A DNA stretch of 64,000 bases from Barthelona sp. PCE (taxonomy: Eukaryota > Metamonada: BaSk clade). Below are positions 17,639 through 26,595 of this stretch, piece after piece; positions within the stretch are counted from its first letter, which is position 1; every line of letters begins with the position of its first letter. The translations under genes and the position numbers were made by a program. Below the pieces are notes generated by a model that did no database searches, was not told the origin of the DNA, and worked only from the letters and a program-made list of their open reading frames with translations. The stretch covers positions 124,001 to 188,000 of the forward strand of contig JAUFOR010000003.1 of the NCBI GenBank assembly GCA_040285745.1. Reading direction: 5' to 3'.

Positions 17639-18337
17639 TTAAATAGTATTAGTTGTTACGGGAGCGGGACCTTCGACACTACGACGACGACGACGACGAC
17701 GTGCAGGTCTCATTCTTGCTCCTGGGATGATATTGCCGTCTCCATCTCTTGCTACTTGCACCTGCTGCTCCATTGGCATTTGCATTGGAGAATAACTGAT
17801 AGTGCGTTCATTTGATCTCGGACTCATTGCTGGACTCATTGCTGGACTCATCGCTGGGCTCATCGGTGGGCTTCTACTTCTGCTACGACTCCGACTGCGA
17901 CTTAAAATTTCTATTGCTTCATTAGTCATATTGGGCTCATTTCCAACCAAATTTAACAAACCAGGTCCTTCTCCTGAGTTACGACGGGGTCTGATTCTTT
18001 CTCCTGAATTACGAAGAACTGTGCTGGCGAAGCTTGCAGCAGGTGGTGGTGGTACCATAGGCATAGGCGCAGTGACTTCTCCTGAATTACGACGACGACG
18101 ACGACGAGGAGTTGATTCTACGGTTGATTCTATGGTTGTTAACTGTTCTCTTTCAGCCAATTCTCTCAATCTTAAAAGTTCTGCAACACGAGAATCGCTG
18201 TTTGCAAGTTTTTGCTGCAAATCCTTCATCCTTTTTTCTAAAAGTATTTCATTCTTTTGTTTCTCCATTAATTGAGCTTCCAGATCCTCAACTCTTCCTT
18301 CCAGGTAATCTGTTCTATCGTGTGTGACTTTGGGCAT
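17639..18337 (-). CDS. Short N-terminal coiled coil with Ser/Arg-rich phosphosite tail
   Basis: 232 residues, ATG start (MPKVTHDRTDYLEGRVEDLE). Residues about 8-70 form a coiled coil with regular heptads. The rest is low complexity: three Arg-Asn-Ser-Gly-Glu units (two preceded by RR, one by L) that fit basophilic-kinase sites (RRNSGE), an SRSRSRSRS stretch, four tandem M-S-P-(A/R) units and a poly-Arg stretch near the C-terminus. The DNA shows this as tandem CGA/GAC triplets at 17680-17702 and a 12-bp repeat at 17821-17868. The MPxV start and coiled-coil-then-tail layout match the protein at 57497-58150, so the two may be distant paralogues. No conserved domain is recognised. A phosphorylation-regulated scaffold or RNA-associated role is only a guess. 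Confidence 0.7.
   Translation of the reverse strand: MPKVTHDRTDYLEGRVEDLEAQLMEKQKNEILLEKRMKDLQQKLANSDSRVAELLRLRELAEREQLTTIESTVESTPRRRRRRNSGEVTAPMPMVPPPPAASFASTVLRNSGERIRPRRNSGEGPGLLNLVGNEPNMTNEAIEILSRSRSRSRSRSPPMSPAMSPAMSPAMSPRSNERTISYSPMQMPMEQQVQVARDGDGNIIPGARMRPARRRRRRRSVEGPAPVTTNTI
17680..17702. repeat. CGA/ACG triplet microsatellite inside coding sequence
   Basis: Consecutive acg units here encode, on the minus strand, the poly-Arg tract near the C-terminus of the protein at 17639-18337. A shorter run of the same triplet at about 18089-18105 encodes a second Arg tract. Confidence 0.85.
17821..17868. repeat. Four tandem 12-bp units inside coding sequence
   Basis: The unit gactcattgctg occurs at 17821, 17833, 17845 (one change) and 17857 (three changes). 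On the minus strand each unit encodes Met-Ser-Pro-Ala or a variant, giving repeated SP sites. The decay towards the right suggests slippage growth. Confidence 0.9.
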
Positions 18338-18550
18338 CTGTTAGAGGTATTTTTTTGTAATTCATCACCATCACCTAACTCGATGAATTGTTCAGGTAAA
18401 ACACCTGTTTTTGAGGCCTAGATGATGTTACACATAACAATTTTACTGTGACTGACTTAGCAAAGAGCAGTGATTCCTTGAAACCTGCATGAAGATAATC
18501 TGGAAGCTTAGTGTAACCCTCTGCAAATGCGATACGGATCATTTCTGAAT

Positions 18551-19065
18551 TCAAAAGTGTTTGTCTTCCTCAGATTCATTCCTAAAATGTGTTTCGACAG
18601 CAGCACAGTTGAGATACGTAATTGCACTTCTAACGCTTCTTGATTCCATTTCCTCTTCTTCAACTTCTGGAGAGACTCTAGGCAGTTTGAGTATTATTGG
18701 AGATAAGTCAAACGCAGTTCGTGAAGCATTTCTACTTCTTAAAGGGTAGATACTTTTAAAAAAAGAAAAATAATTAATAGCCCCCGAATGTGTTTGATTT
18801 TGTTGTAGCTCCAGAGAAAGTGAGATTGTAAGATCAACTGGATCATTGGGTGAATAGTTAAAATGACGCGAATCTTCAAGCACACTTGCGATATAACCAA
18901 CCAAACCCTGAACTTTGTCATCTATTTCTCTTACATTTTCAAAAAAAATGGCTACAGTTCCTAGACCAATTGCACCGAGATATGTTATCTACAGAGTTCT
19001 CTTTATCATAATTCATTATTGAAGGGAGGAAACTGTGGTACAAAACTACTTTCGAAGATCCTCAT
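18551..19065 (-). CDS. Possible two-exon gene for a small single-pass membrane protein
   Basis: An open frame covers 18988-18551 and ends TGA. It encodes ITYLGAIGLGTVAIFF, a likely membrane span, then an acidic soluble part with an EVEEEEMESRS stretch and the end EEDKHF. It has no ATG in frame near its 5' end and is preceded by a stop. A 53-nt GT...TAG segment (19041-18989) would join an upstream ATG exon at 19065-19042 (MRIFESSF) in frame, giving 153 residues. The open frame and its protein-like composition are seen directly. The intron is inference. It could instead be a broken gene, or begin at an internal non-ATG codon. No family is recognised. Confidence 0.4.
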
Positions 19066-19110
19066 GAGTGGCTGATTTAATGTTATCACATTATTACATA
19101 ATTACATTTA

Positions 19111-20472
19111 TCAATCGCTTGGAATTAAATCTTTGATATTCGCAACTATGTTTTGAACGGTGGGCGATTCCCTATCGGTGCAATGCATGTACAACTGCAA
19201 AAATGCGTCAATAGCTCTATCCAATTTTTCAGACATGTCTTTAGACTTTTCAGCCAACAAAAAATCACAATCCTTCAAAAATACCCGCCCCACGCCGTCC
19301 ATGTGGGTGAATTCAACATACAACGTAATTCCATCTGCAAAGATAACCTTAAACATGTAACCTGTACTATCAATCATAACTGTTTCAACTGGTCCACTGT
19401 GTATAACATACGACTCACTGAAACAGTTGGACTTACTGAATATCCTTAATCCAGTATCATCACACAATACAAAGTACTGATCGTATAAAAGTAACTGCGG
19501 TATCCCCTTTCCCAAGGCGCATACACATGACTGGTACATATACCACGTGTTATTACCACTATCCAGTGCATATAACTCTAACTCAACATCAATGATTTTC
19601 AATCGTGATAAAGGCGTATAGTGTCCTGCGCTCAGCTTAAACAACATCATTTCACCAGCTACTCCACCGGGTGCCCCGTAGAAGCAAGCATTGTCCTCCT
19701 CATCAATAATAACCACTGCAGTATCCATAGTGGTGAAGCTCACAGAGATAACATCACAGGTGTGTGTGTATACATAACTTTCTAACCCCTTCAAGCATGT
19801 CACGGCTACTGTGCGCCCGTGCCCATGCGCAATGTGGGTGTCACACAAACCTGTAACTATGTATTCATTAACTGATGGTGAGGGTACAGAAACAATTTGT
19901 GTATCCCGCGTAAGTGTGTAAATATCACTATAAACGACCCCGTGACTTTCATCTACACGCTGAACAACGGCAAAAATTGAATTATCTAAACAAAACAAAC
20001 TTGGAAAACCGCCATTGAAAAGTATCTTTTCATATTTACCATTACCTTGTCTAAAATCGTACTGGTACACAACACTACCATATGTGAAAACAACATGTGT
20101 GTTTGAAACAGTGAAAGTATCAACAGAAAATGTTACTTCCGGTAAAAATTCAGTTTGTCCACATCTATCAATAACAAAAACTCGCCCATCAACGCCAAGT
20201 GCTGCCATCCTACTGCCGTCATCACTTAAACAAATTTGTGAAGCGCTACAATCACAGCTACAAAGCAAAGTTCTTTTTTTGAGATCTAACAAATTGACCC
20301 TATTCTGTTCGGCAACCGCTAATGTGCTCTCGTCCTTGGAAGTGGCTATATGCTCAATGCTTGAAAATTCTGAGACTACAACAAGTTCTATCTCTAACCA
20401 TTCCAAATAATACTCTTGAATGTGATATAATTCCATTTCTAATATGTTGCCCCTTCTGTGCAACCTTAGCAT
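19111..20472 (-). CDS. Unrecognised propeller-like protein
   Basis: 453 residues, ATG start (MLRLHRRGNILEMELYHIQE); a second Met at 20436 is also possible. Short alternating hydrophobic strands with turns such as ATSKDESTLAVAEQ, LSDDGSRMAALGVDGRVFVI and LYDQYFVLCDDTGLRIFS look like repeated beta-propeller blades. Clear WD dipeptides are missing, so no family is assigned. The final ~45 residues are helical (KLDRAIDAFLQLYMHC). There is no signal peptide or membrane span. Codon use and AT content match neighbouring genes. The 402-bp upstream gap faces the end of AdhE. Confidence 0.6.
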   Translation of the reverse strand: MLRLHRRGNILEMELYHIQEYYLEWLEIELVVVSEFSSIEHIATSKDESTLAVAEQNRVNLLDLKKRTLLCSCDCSASQICLSDDGSRMAALGVDGRVFVIDRCGQTEFLPEVTFSVDTFTVSNTHVVFTYGSVVYQYDFRQGNGKYEKILFNGGFPSLFCLDNSIFAVVQRVDESHGVVYSDIYTLTRDTQIVSVPSPSVNEYIVTGLCDTHIAHGHGRTVAVTCLKGLESYVYTHTCDVISVSFTTMDTAVVIIDEEDNACFYGAPGGVAGEMMLFKLSAGHYTPLSRLKIIDVELELYALDSGNNTWYMYQSCVCALGKGIPQLLLYDQYFVLCDDTGLRIFSKSNCFSESYVIHSGPVETVMIDSTGYMFKVIFADGITLYVEFTHMDGVGRVFLKDCDFLLAEKSKDMSEKLDRAIDAFLQLYMHCTDRESPTVQNIVANIKDLIPSD

Positions 20473-20874
20473 TTCTAAATCTTAACCAAAAAAGCTGAAA
20501 GAGGATGATAACAAAAAGACAGCTTGAAGCGATGGTGAGCTTTTTCCGGCTGCTGGACATGGAAAGTCGTACACTGCCTAACAAACGGCCAATATGAGCC
20601 CTAAAAATTTATTGTAAAACAAAACTAAAATTCATGAACTTGTTGAGCTTCACGGAAAGCGAAATTTCCATCTTTGACACACACAATATTTGAAGAGCAC
20701 GGGAGGCTGCGTTGCAGGCAGCACACAGCGCGAACCTGGTGTTATCAGACGTGCACGAATGCGTGCGCACGAGAAACACCGAAAACATGAACTATTCACC
20801 AATATTTACTTTTTCACATTTGAATTTTGAACAAAGTAAAGTAATTGTGTGTTTATTAAGTGATCGCGATCCGC
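20473..20874. other. Intergenic region between propeller-like gene and AdhE
   Basis: About 400 bp holding the upstream region of the propeller-like gene and the 3' flank of AdhE. Open frames here are overlaps of flanking genes in other frames. No RNA gene or repeat was seen. Confidence 0.4.
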
Positions 20875-23571
20875 TTAAAGGTAGCGGAGGGTGGGAGAAA
20901 TCTCGTTCCACTTCTCCTCGTTGTAGCAAGCCTTGACGATGGTCTTGAAGTGCTCAAAGTTGGGAGTGATGGGGTTGGCACCAGTGCACTGATCATCGTA
21001 CATGTACTCGGCAAGACCGCTATCGAGGTCTTCGCAGAGCTGCTCGAAAGAAGGAACACCGCGACAGTCCTCGAGGTAGAGAGGAATGTCGATGCTGGTG
21101 ATGAGCTTACGGGTCTCTTCGACGAGCTTGTAAACGAGCTCTTCGTCGGAACCGGAGTGACCCATGTAGCGCATAACCTCGGCGTAACGCTCTTGAGCAA
21201 CGGGCTTGGTGTATTGAGGGAAGCAACCCATCTTGCTAGGCTTGGGGTTGGAGTTGTACAGGACGACGGCAGGGAACATGACGGCGTTGGCGAGACCGTG
21301 AGGTACGTGGTACTTCTGACCCAATTTGTGTGCGATGGAGTGGTTGATACCAAGGAAGGCGTTGGCGAAAGCCATACCAGCAATGGTAGCGGCGTGGTGC
21401 ATGTTCTCACGAGCAAGCTGGGTACCTTGGTGGACGGATTCGTGCAGGTTATCAAAGACCATCTTGACGGCGCGGAGCGCAAGAGGGGATGTGAAATCTG
21501 TGGCAAGAATGGAAACGAGGGCCTCGGTGGCGTGTGTGAGGGCGTCCATACCTGTGCAAGCGGAGAGGAACTTGGGAAGAGTCATACAGAACTGTGCGTC
21601 AGTGATGGCGACGGTGGGGGTCATGGCGTAATCGGCAAGAGGGTACTTAACCTCAACACCGTTCTCCTCAGCAGTGATGACAGCGAAGGGGGTAACTTCG
21701 GAACCAGTACCAGAAGTGGTAGCGATAGCGACGAAGTCGGTCTTGTTCATGGTAGGGAAGTGGAAGATACGCTTACGGATATCCAAGAAACGGAGAGCGA
21801 GATCCTCGAACTTGAGTTCGGGGTGCTCGTAGTAGAGACGCATGACCTTGGCAGCATCGAGAGGGGAACCACCACCGAGAGCGATGAAGACGTCGGGCTG
21901 GAAGGAGCGGATCTGGGTGAGGGCACGCTCGATGGTGCTGTACTTTGGATCGGGCTCGACATCCATGAAGATCTGGTACTGAATACCGTACTTGTCAAGC
22001 TCGTCGGTGACCTTATCGCAGTAACCGAAGTTGAAGAGGAACTTATCGGTGATGATGAATGCCTTCTTATAGTCCTTGAAGTCGGTCATGGCAATGGGGA
22101 GACAGCCGTACTTGAAGTAGACACGGGGAGGAGCGCGGAACCAGAGCATGTTCTCACGACGCATGGCGACGGTCTTGACGTTAACAAGAGACATGGGTCC
22201 GACGTTCTCGGAAGTGGAGGAACCACCCCAGGTACCGACACCGAGAGTGAGGGAAGGAGGGAGTGAGAAGTTCCAGAGATCACCAATGGCACCCTGGGAA
22301 GCGGGGGAGTTCATAATGATACGGCCGGTCTTGAGGGCTTCACCGAACTTCATGATCTTTTCGGTTTCAGTGGGCTCGACGTAGAGGACGGATGTGTGAC
22401 CGATACCGCCACGGCTGACGTAGTCCTCGGCCATAGCGAGACCAGTGTCAAAGTCGGGGCAGCTGTAGAGACCGAGAGTGGGGGAGAGCTTCTCGTGGGA
22501 GAAGGCCTCGGCATCGCAGATGTCGGTGCACTCGGCAACAAGGACGCGGGTGGTGACGGGAACATCGACACCAGCCATAGTAGCAATGGTGTGGGCGGTC
22601 TGGCCAACAACAGCAGCGTTAAGGGCTCCGTTGGGCTTGATGATGACGGCGGCAACCTTGGCCTTTTCCTCTTCGTTGAGAACGACGGCACCACGCTTGA
22701 TGAACTCGGTCTTGCACTTCTCGTACAGGCTCTCGTGGATGATCATGGACTGCTCGGAGGCGCAAACGACACCATTGTCGAATGTCTTGGACATAATGAC
22801 GTAATTAACGGCCATTTCGTAGTCGGCGGTCTCGTCGACCAAGACGGGGGTGTTACCGGCACCAACAACGACACTGGGGACCTCAGAGATGTTGACGGCC
22901 TGAAGCATGGCGGGACCACCGGTTGCCATTGTGTATGCAATGCGCTTCGAGTTGATGACGCAGGAGGTGAGCTCGAGGCTGGGCTTGGTGGTGCAAGCGA
23001 CAATCGCGGTGAACTCGGGTGCAACCTCTGTGATGGCGGCCTGAATGCAACGAACGGATTCAGCAGCAATCTTGTGGCATCGGGGATGCTGGGCGATAAA
23101 ACATGAGTTACGTGTCAAAATGCACAGAAGAGCCTTGAACGCAATGGTGGAGACAACGTTAGTGCATGGCGTGATGCATGCGACAATGCCGTGGGGAGAA
23201 TAAAATTTTTGGATTCCCATGGCTTCGTTAAACTCGCTGGGACTGCAGTAGTCTTCGTGAATATACTTTGAGGTCACGTTCTCTACTCCAAAGCTAATCT
23301 TCACACATTTGTCAATAGCATTGCCCATATAACCTTCATCGACAGTTGCCTGAGCGAAATAAACTCGCTTTTCCATGATTCTCTTGGCGACGTTGCTTGC
23401 GATGCGGCGTACATCCTCCACCTTGAGCTTGGAAAAGGCTTCTCTTTGAGTTTCCATGATGTCGAGAACAGCATTGAACTGTTCAGGGGTTTCGACGGGC
23501 ATTTGAGAAATATCGGGTAACTTAAGGTTAGGCTGGTTGTTCCAATGTGATACACATACAGTTGATGTCAT
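20875..23571 (-). CDS. adhE: Bifunctional acetaldehyde-CoA/alcohol dehydrogenase
   Basis: 898 residues, ATG start, TAA stop, the usual length for AdhE. The N-terminal half is a CoA-acylating aldehyde dehydrogenase with its cysteine in DNGVVCASEQS near 268. The C-terminal half (from about 460) is an iron-dependent alcohol dehydrogenase: GGGSPLDAAKVM, ATTSGTGSEVTPFAVIT, and metal ligands in TGMDALTHATEA and INHSIAHKLGQ...VPHGLAN. The enzyme reduces acetyl-CoA to ethanol with two NADH and is the key NAD-regenerating step in Giardia, Entamoeba and other anaerobic protists. Its codons are far more GC-rich than its neighbours, with almost no A/T-ending codons, as expected for very high expression. 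That also creates long spurious open frames on the other strand. A bacterial origin of the family in protists is established; this copy looks fully adapted. Confidence 0.98.
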   Translation of the reverse strand: MTSTVCVSHWNNQPNLKLPDISQMPVETPEQFNAVLDIMETQREAFSKLKVEDVRRIASNVAKRIMEKRVYFAQATVDEGYMGNAIDKCVKISFGVENVTSKYIHEDYCSPSEFNEAMGIQKFYSPHGIVACITPCTNVVSTIAFKALLCILTRNSCFIAQHPRCHKIAAESVRCIQAAITEVAPEFTAIVACTTKPSLELTSCVINSKRIAYTMATGGPAMLQAVNISEVPSVVVGAGNTPVLVDETADYEMAVNYVIMSKTFDNGVVCASEQSMIIHESLYEKCKTEFIKRGAVVLNEEEKAKVAAVIIKPNGALNAAVVGQTAHTIATMAGVDVPVTTRVLVAECTDICDAEAFSHEKLSPTLGLYSCPDFDTGLAMAEDYVSRGGIGHTSVLYVEPTETEKIMKFGEALKTGRIIMNSPASQGAIGDLWNFSLPPSLTLGVGTWGGSSTSENVGPMSLVNVKTVAMRRENMLWFRAPPRVYFKYGCLPIAMTDFKDYKKAFIITDKFLFNFGYCDKVTDELDKYGIQYQIFMDVEPDPKYSTIERALTQIRSFQPDVFIALGGGSPLDAAKVMRLYYEHPELKFEDLALRFLDIRKRIFHFPTMNKTDFVAIATTSGTGSEVTPFAVITAEENGVEVKYPLADYAMTPTVAITDAQFCMTLPKFLSACTGMDALTHATEALVSILATDFTSPLALRAVKMVFDNLHESVHQGTQLARENMHHAATIAGMAFANAFLGINHSIAHKLGQKYHVPHGLANAVMFPAVVLYNSNPKPSKMGCFPQYTKPVAQERYAEVMRYMGHSGSDEELVYKLVEETRKLITSIDIPLYLEDCRGVPSFEQLCEDLDSGLAEYMYDDQCTGANPITPNFEHFKTIVKACYNEEKWNEISPTLRYL

Positions 23572-24084
23572 AATTGTTAAACTACTCTTTGAAATGGTAA
23601 GAAAAATAAAACTGGGGCTGTATTGTTCTGGGTCTCTTAAGGTGTTGTTGAGATGTGGTAGGGGGTATTTACAAGTGGTTGAAAGACTTGAAAGTGGAAA
23701 TTATTAACGTAAAGGGATAAAAAATCTGCTTTAGAATCTCTTGATTTTCTATTTGGTTGTATTGAAAAAAGCAGATCCCATGCGCACGTGTACACCGCTT
23801 TTGCAAAGCCATTTCTTTAATGAAGTGATGCTGCCTTGTTAATAATTTACTCAAATCGTGTTTTGTATCGACCTGGAATGCAGGTCAAACTTGCAGGGCT
23901 GGATCTTGCTGCTGGCATGTCCTACGTGACCACGCAGGAGATCCAAAACAGCAGCTTGGAAAGAGTTATAAAGTTGAATGTGAGTGGCTGTACTGTTTAG
24001 GTAAAGAATCTGTTTACTCTCTTTTATTATTACTGAACAGTGATGAGAGACTATGAAAGAAAATCAACATGGTAGAATATCAGT
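23572..24084. other. Intergenic region upstream of AdhE, with a repeat fragment
   Basis: About 510 bp containing the AdhE promoter side and the 3' flank of the SUN-domain gene. The only structure recognised is a 48-bp piece of the dispersed repeat at 24001-24048. No gene is supported; a 61-codon frame at 23669-23854 has no domain. Confidence 0.45.
24001..24048. repeat. Isolated fragment of the dispersed repeat
   Basis: gtaaagaatctgtttactct and the following bases match 32835-32882 beside copy B with two mismatches over 48 bases, and partly match about 14385-14430 and 38570-38615. It lies just 3' of the SUN-domain gene, far from any MPRVRK gene, so this part of the repeat is dispersed on its own. 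Confidence 0.8.
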
Positions 24085-26325
24085 TTACTTGTTCTCAAAA
24101 GCCTTGACACGATAGAGGCAAACGCTCTTAACACGGGGATTGGAGGTTCTAAAATCAAAACGCAACTGTGTACAAGTTACCGGTGCATCAACCATTGCGA
24201 TTGTTGTCCCATCGTTTAGCAGTGTGTTTACGACGTTGCGCTTGTTACAACTAACCTTCATTGCATCAGGTTGATATTTTGTGGAAACTAGCTGTTGGGC
24301 TGGAGGCTTTGAATACGAAAATCCAATTAACTCATGGCGCTTGGATGGGAACTGTGGTAGCTCAACATCAACATAACATGGAATACGACATTCAAAGCAG
24401 TCACCGGGTTCCAAAGTTGACGAAAAGATACGGTTGTGCTCTGGTTCTCCGTTGAAGATCTTGCGCATGAGCGATGGCGGCGTGCTGCTGTCTGTGACGG
24501 TGGGGTTAAGGTATCTACTAAGCACATTTGCGAATCTCGTTGTGAGATCCTCCTTATGAGAATTTTTAGAAACACTTGATCGCACGTCCTCAATGTCGGT
24601 GAAAATCATACCAACACTGTCCTTCAATTGTGATAACTGCATCGTCAAACGATCAACAACGTGTGAATTATCACTGCCTTCCTGTACCGTGATCCTTGAT
24701 GAAAGGCCAATCATCTCATCGCTCAGGGATTCCAGGTGCTCGCGCATCTCGCTCAACGCGTCATTCAACTGTCGGTCACTCAGTTCTGTTTTTGTTGCTG
24801 AATCTGAATCGACTGGTACGGGTCGTAATGACTTTGCGATCTTTCGCTGAATAGCCCCAATTTGCTTTCGGATCTGATTAACAGACGTCTTCATCAGGAG
24901 CATATCATTGCTGTTATCGTTGATTTTTCCCTTCAAGTGCGTAACCTGTGTTTCGAATAACCCGAGTTCAGCAACGAATTTCTTCATGTCGCGATTGCTC
25001 TTTTCTGCAGCAGCAACATCACGTATAGGAATTTTTGGTTTGGGGATGGAAACATGACCGATAGGAGTTGTGATCTCAAAGTCATATTCGTCTGATGTTA
25101 CAATATCAGAAACTACAGCTGAGAACGGGGTAATGCATATGACAACAACAAACACAAGCATTAGTAAAGCAATTACAAGTGTCATAATTTTTTTCTTTGA
25201 TATAACAATACCGCACAAGCAGATGAGAGGAACTACAAACATGAAACGCGAGTAACCAAATCCGCTCATCCACAGGCCCGAGAACGCACCCAGTACAACC
25301 AGAGAGAGAGAACCGCTAAGTGTGTATGTGATTTTTCGATATGTTTTAAAGGGGATAAGCGTTTCTAAAGTTGCAATCAGCGCAATACAACACACCGCAA
25401 CAGGTATCGGCTTGCCAAAAAGAGCAACACGCACAGTGAAAGTTACCCAACACCATGCAGTGGTATATGTAACTGGCAGATTACTGATGTTAAATACGCT
25501 CAAGAAGATACCTGTAGCCAAGACAACCATCACTATCCGGTTGATATAGTATGTCTGGTTTAACATTAATGAGAAGACACCAAAACAAAAATAGCTTATG
25601 TAGGGATAGTAACTTGTCTTGCTAGCAATTAAAACCGGTAAAACAACGGTGGAAGCGGCTAATATGATGACTACGGACAGTCCTATGACTCCAAATTTAA
25701 TTGTGTGATACCCAAACATGTTAAAGAAAACACATCCCAGCATTAAGAGGAAGACTGTAATAACAATAGAGTTATGTAATAAAAGTCTCTTTTTCATCAA
25801 CTGGGTCCTCTTCAAGTTGAAGTTCACGTGGGTGCGCAGTAAATCATTAATGAATGGATGTTTAGATTTCCTTACAGGTAAAAAACGTCCATAACAAAAG
25901 GTGAAAGCACTCACTACAGCAAGAATCCAAATCTGAGGGAATGGGGTGAAGAACGGCACCATAAACGCCACAATGAGCGCTAATATACAATAAAAATCAA
26001 AGGTTAAATCCATACTAACACCCATAGTCCCCATAACAGTCTTTTGCAATTTGAAATCGAACGTAGTCTGGTCCAGGAGGCTGCCTTCCTGGTTCATCAA
26101 ACTCAAAGTATGATCTAATTCATCAAAATCTCTTTCAAAATCATTTTGTGTTATTGAGTCGAATCCCGTGTTAGGGCTTTCGTGATGGCGCATCGGTTCC
26201 ATTCGTTTGATCGGTGTCTTGTCTCCTTTAATGCGTTTGGGATCGTTCTCTGTTGTAAGTTCAACAAAATTCACATCTTTTGCGTTTTTTGTATGTCTAC
26301 GCAAAAAAAAACTCCGCTTTTCCAT
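24085..26325 (-). CDS. Polytopic membrane protein with C-terminal SUN-like domain
   Basis: 746 residues, ATG start (MEKRSFFLRRHTKNAKDVN). Residues about 115-420 contain around ten hydrophobic spans, for example FYCILALIVAFMVPFF, SIVITVFLLMLGCVFF, VIGLSVVIILAASTVVLPV and LVIALLMLVFVVVICI. A coiled-coil-like stretch follows (about 455-580). Residues about 610-746 resemble a SUN domain: LEPGDCFECRIP, VDVELPQFPSKRHELIGFSY and the terminal VKSVCLYRVKAFE, matching the PGNCW, I.P..F..EH and CLYRFRV positions of SUN proteins. SUN proteins cross the inner nuclear membrane and join KASH proteins to link nucleus and cytoskeleton. The many-span N-terminus is unusual, since known SUN proteins have one to three spans. 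The domain call is by pattern only; an unrelated carbohydrate-binding-like fold is possible. Confidence 0.6.
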   Translation of the reverse strand: MEKRSFFLRRHTKNAKDVNFVELTTENDPKRIKGDKTPIKRMEPMRHHESPNTGFDSITQNDFERDFDELDHTLSLMNQEGSLLDQTTFDFKLQKTVMGTMGVSMDLTFDFYCILALIVAFMVPFFTPFPQIWILAVVSAFTFCYGRFLPVRKSKHPFINDLLRTHVNFNLKRTQLMKKRLLLHNSIVITVFLLMLGCVFFNMFGYHTIKFGVIGLSVVIILAASTVVLPVLIASKTSYYPYISYFCFGVFSLMLNQTYYINRIVMVVLATGIFLSVFNISNLPVTYTTAWCWVTFTVRVALFGKPIPVAVCCIALIATLETLIPFKTYRKITYTLSGSLSLVVLGAFSGLWMSGFGYSRFMFVVPLICLCGIVISKKKIMTLVIALLMLVFVVVICITPFSAVVSDIVTSDEYDFEITTPIGHVSIPKPKIPIRDVAAAEKSNRDMKKFVAELGLFETQVTHLKGKINDNSNDMLLMKTSVNQIRKQIGAIQRKIAKSLRPVPVDSDSATKTELSDRQLNDALSEMREHLESLSDEMIGLSSRITVQEGSDNSHVVDRLTMQLSQLKDSVGMIFTDIEDVRSSVSKNSHKEDLTTRFANVLSRYLNPTVTDSSTPPSLMRKIFNGEPEHNRIFSSTLEPGDCFECRIPCYVDVELPQFPSKRHELIGFSYSKPPAQQLVSTKYQPDAMKVSCNKRNVVNTLLNDGTTIAMVDAPVTCTQLRFDFRTSNPRVKSVCLYRVKAFENK

Positions 26326-26595
26326 ACAAACTATTCAGTTACCTGAGCTGGACTGAAAAAAAAAAGAAATAAGGGTTTGAATTTGATTACAAACTTTCAT
26401 ATGAGTTTACTACATACTTTAGCAGCTGTATTATCTTGATCATAACACAATCCACCATAAAATCGCAATACTGCACGATAAAAGAGCTTACATATTATAA
26501 AATCCTCTGTACACCTACTAATCACAAAATTCACACAAAACCTGCTTCATTCGCTTGTTTATCGTCACAAAAGACCATTTTAAATGATAAATACA

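Noticed and set aside
20860-22266. 468-codon plus-strand open frame opposite AdhE
   Set aside because: It results from the GC-rich, T/A-poor codon use of AdhE on the other strand. The protein is Gly/Glu/Val-repetitive with no domain.
22396-23106. 236-codon plus-strand open frame opposite AdhE
   Set aside because: Same shadow effect as the 468-codon frame; no domain.
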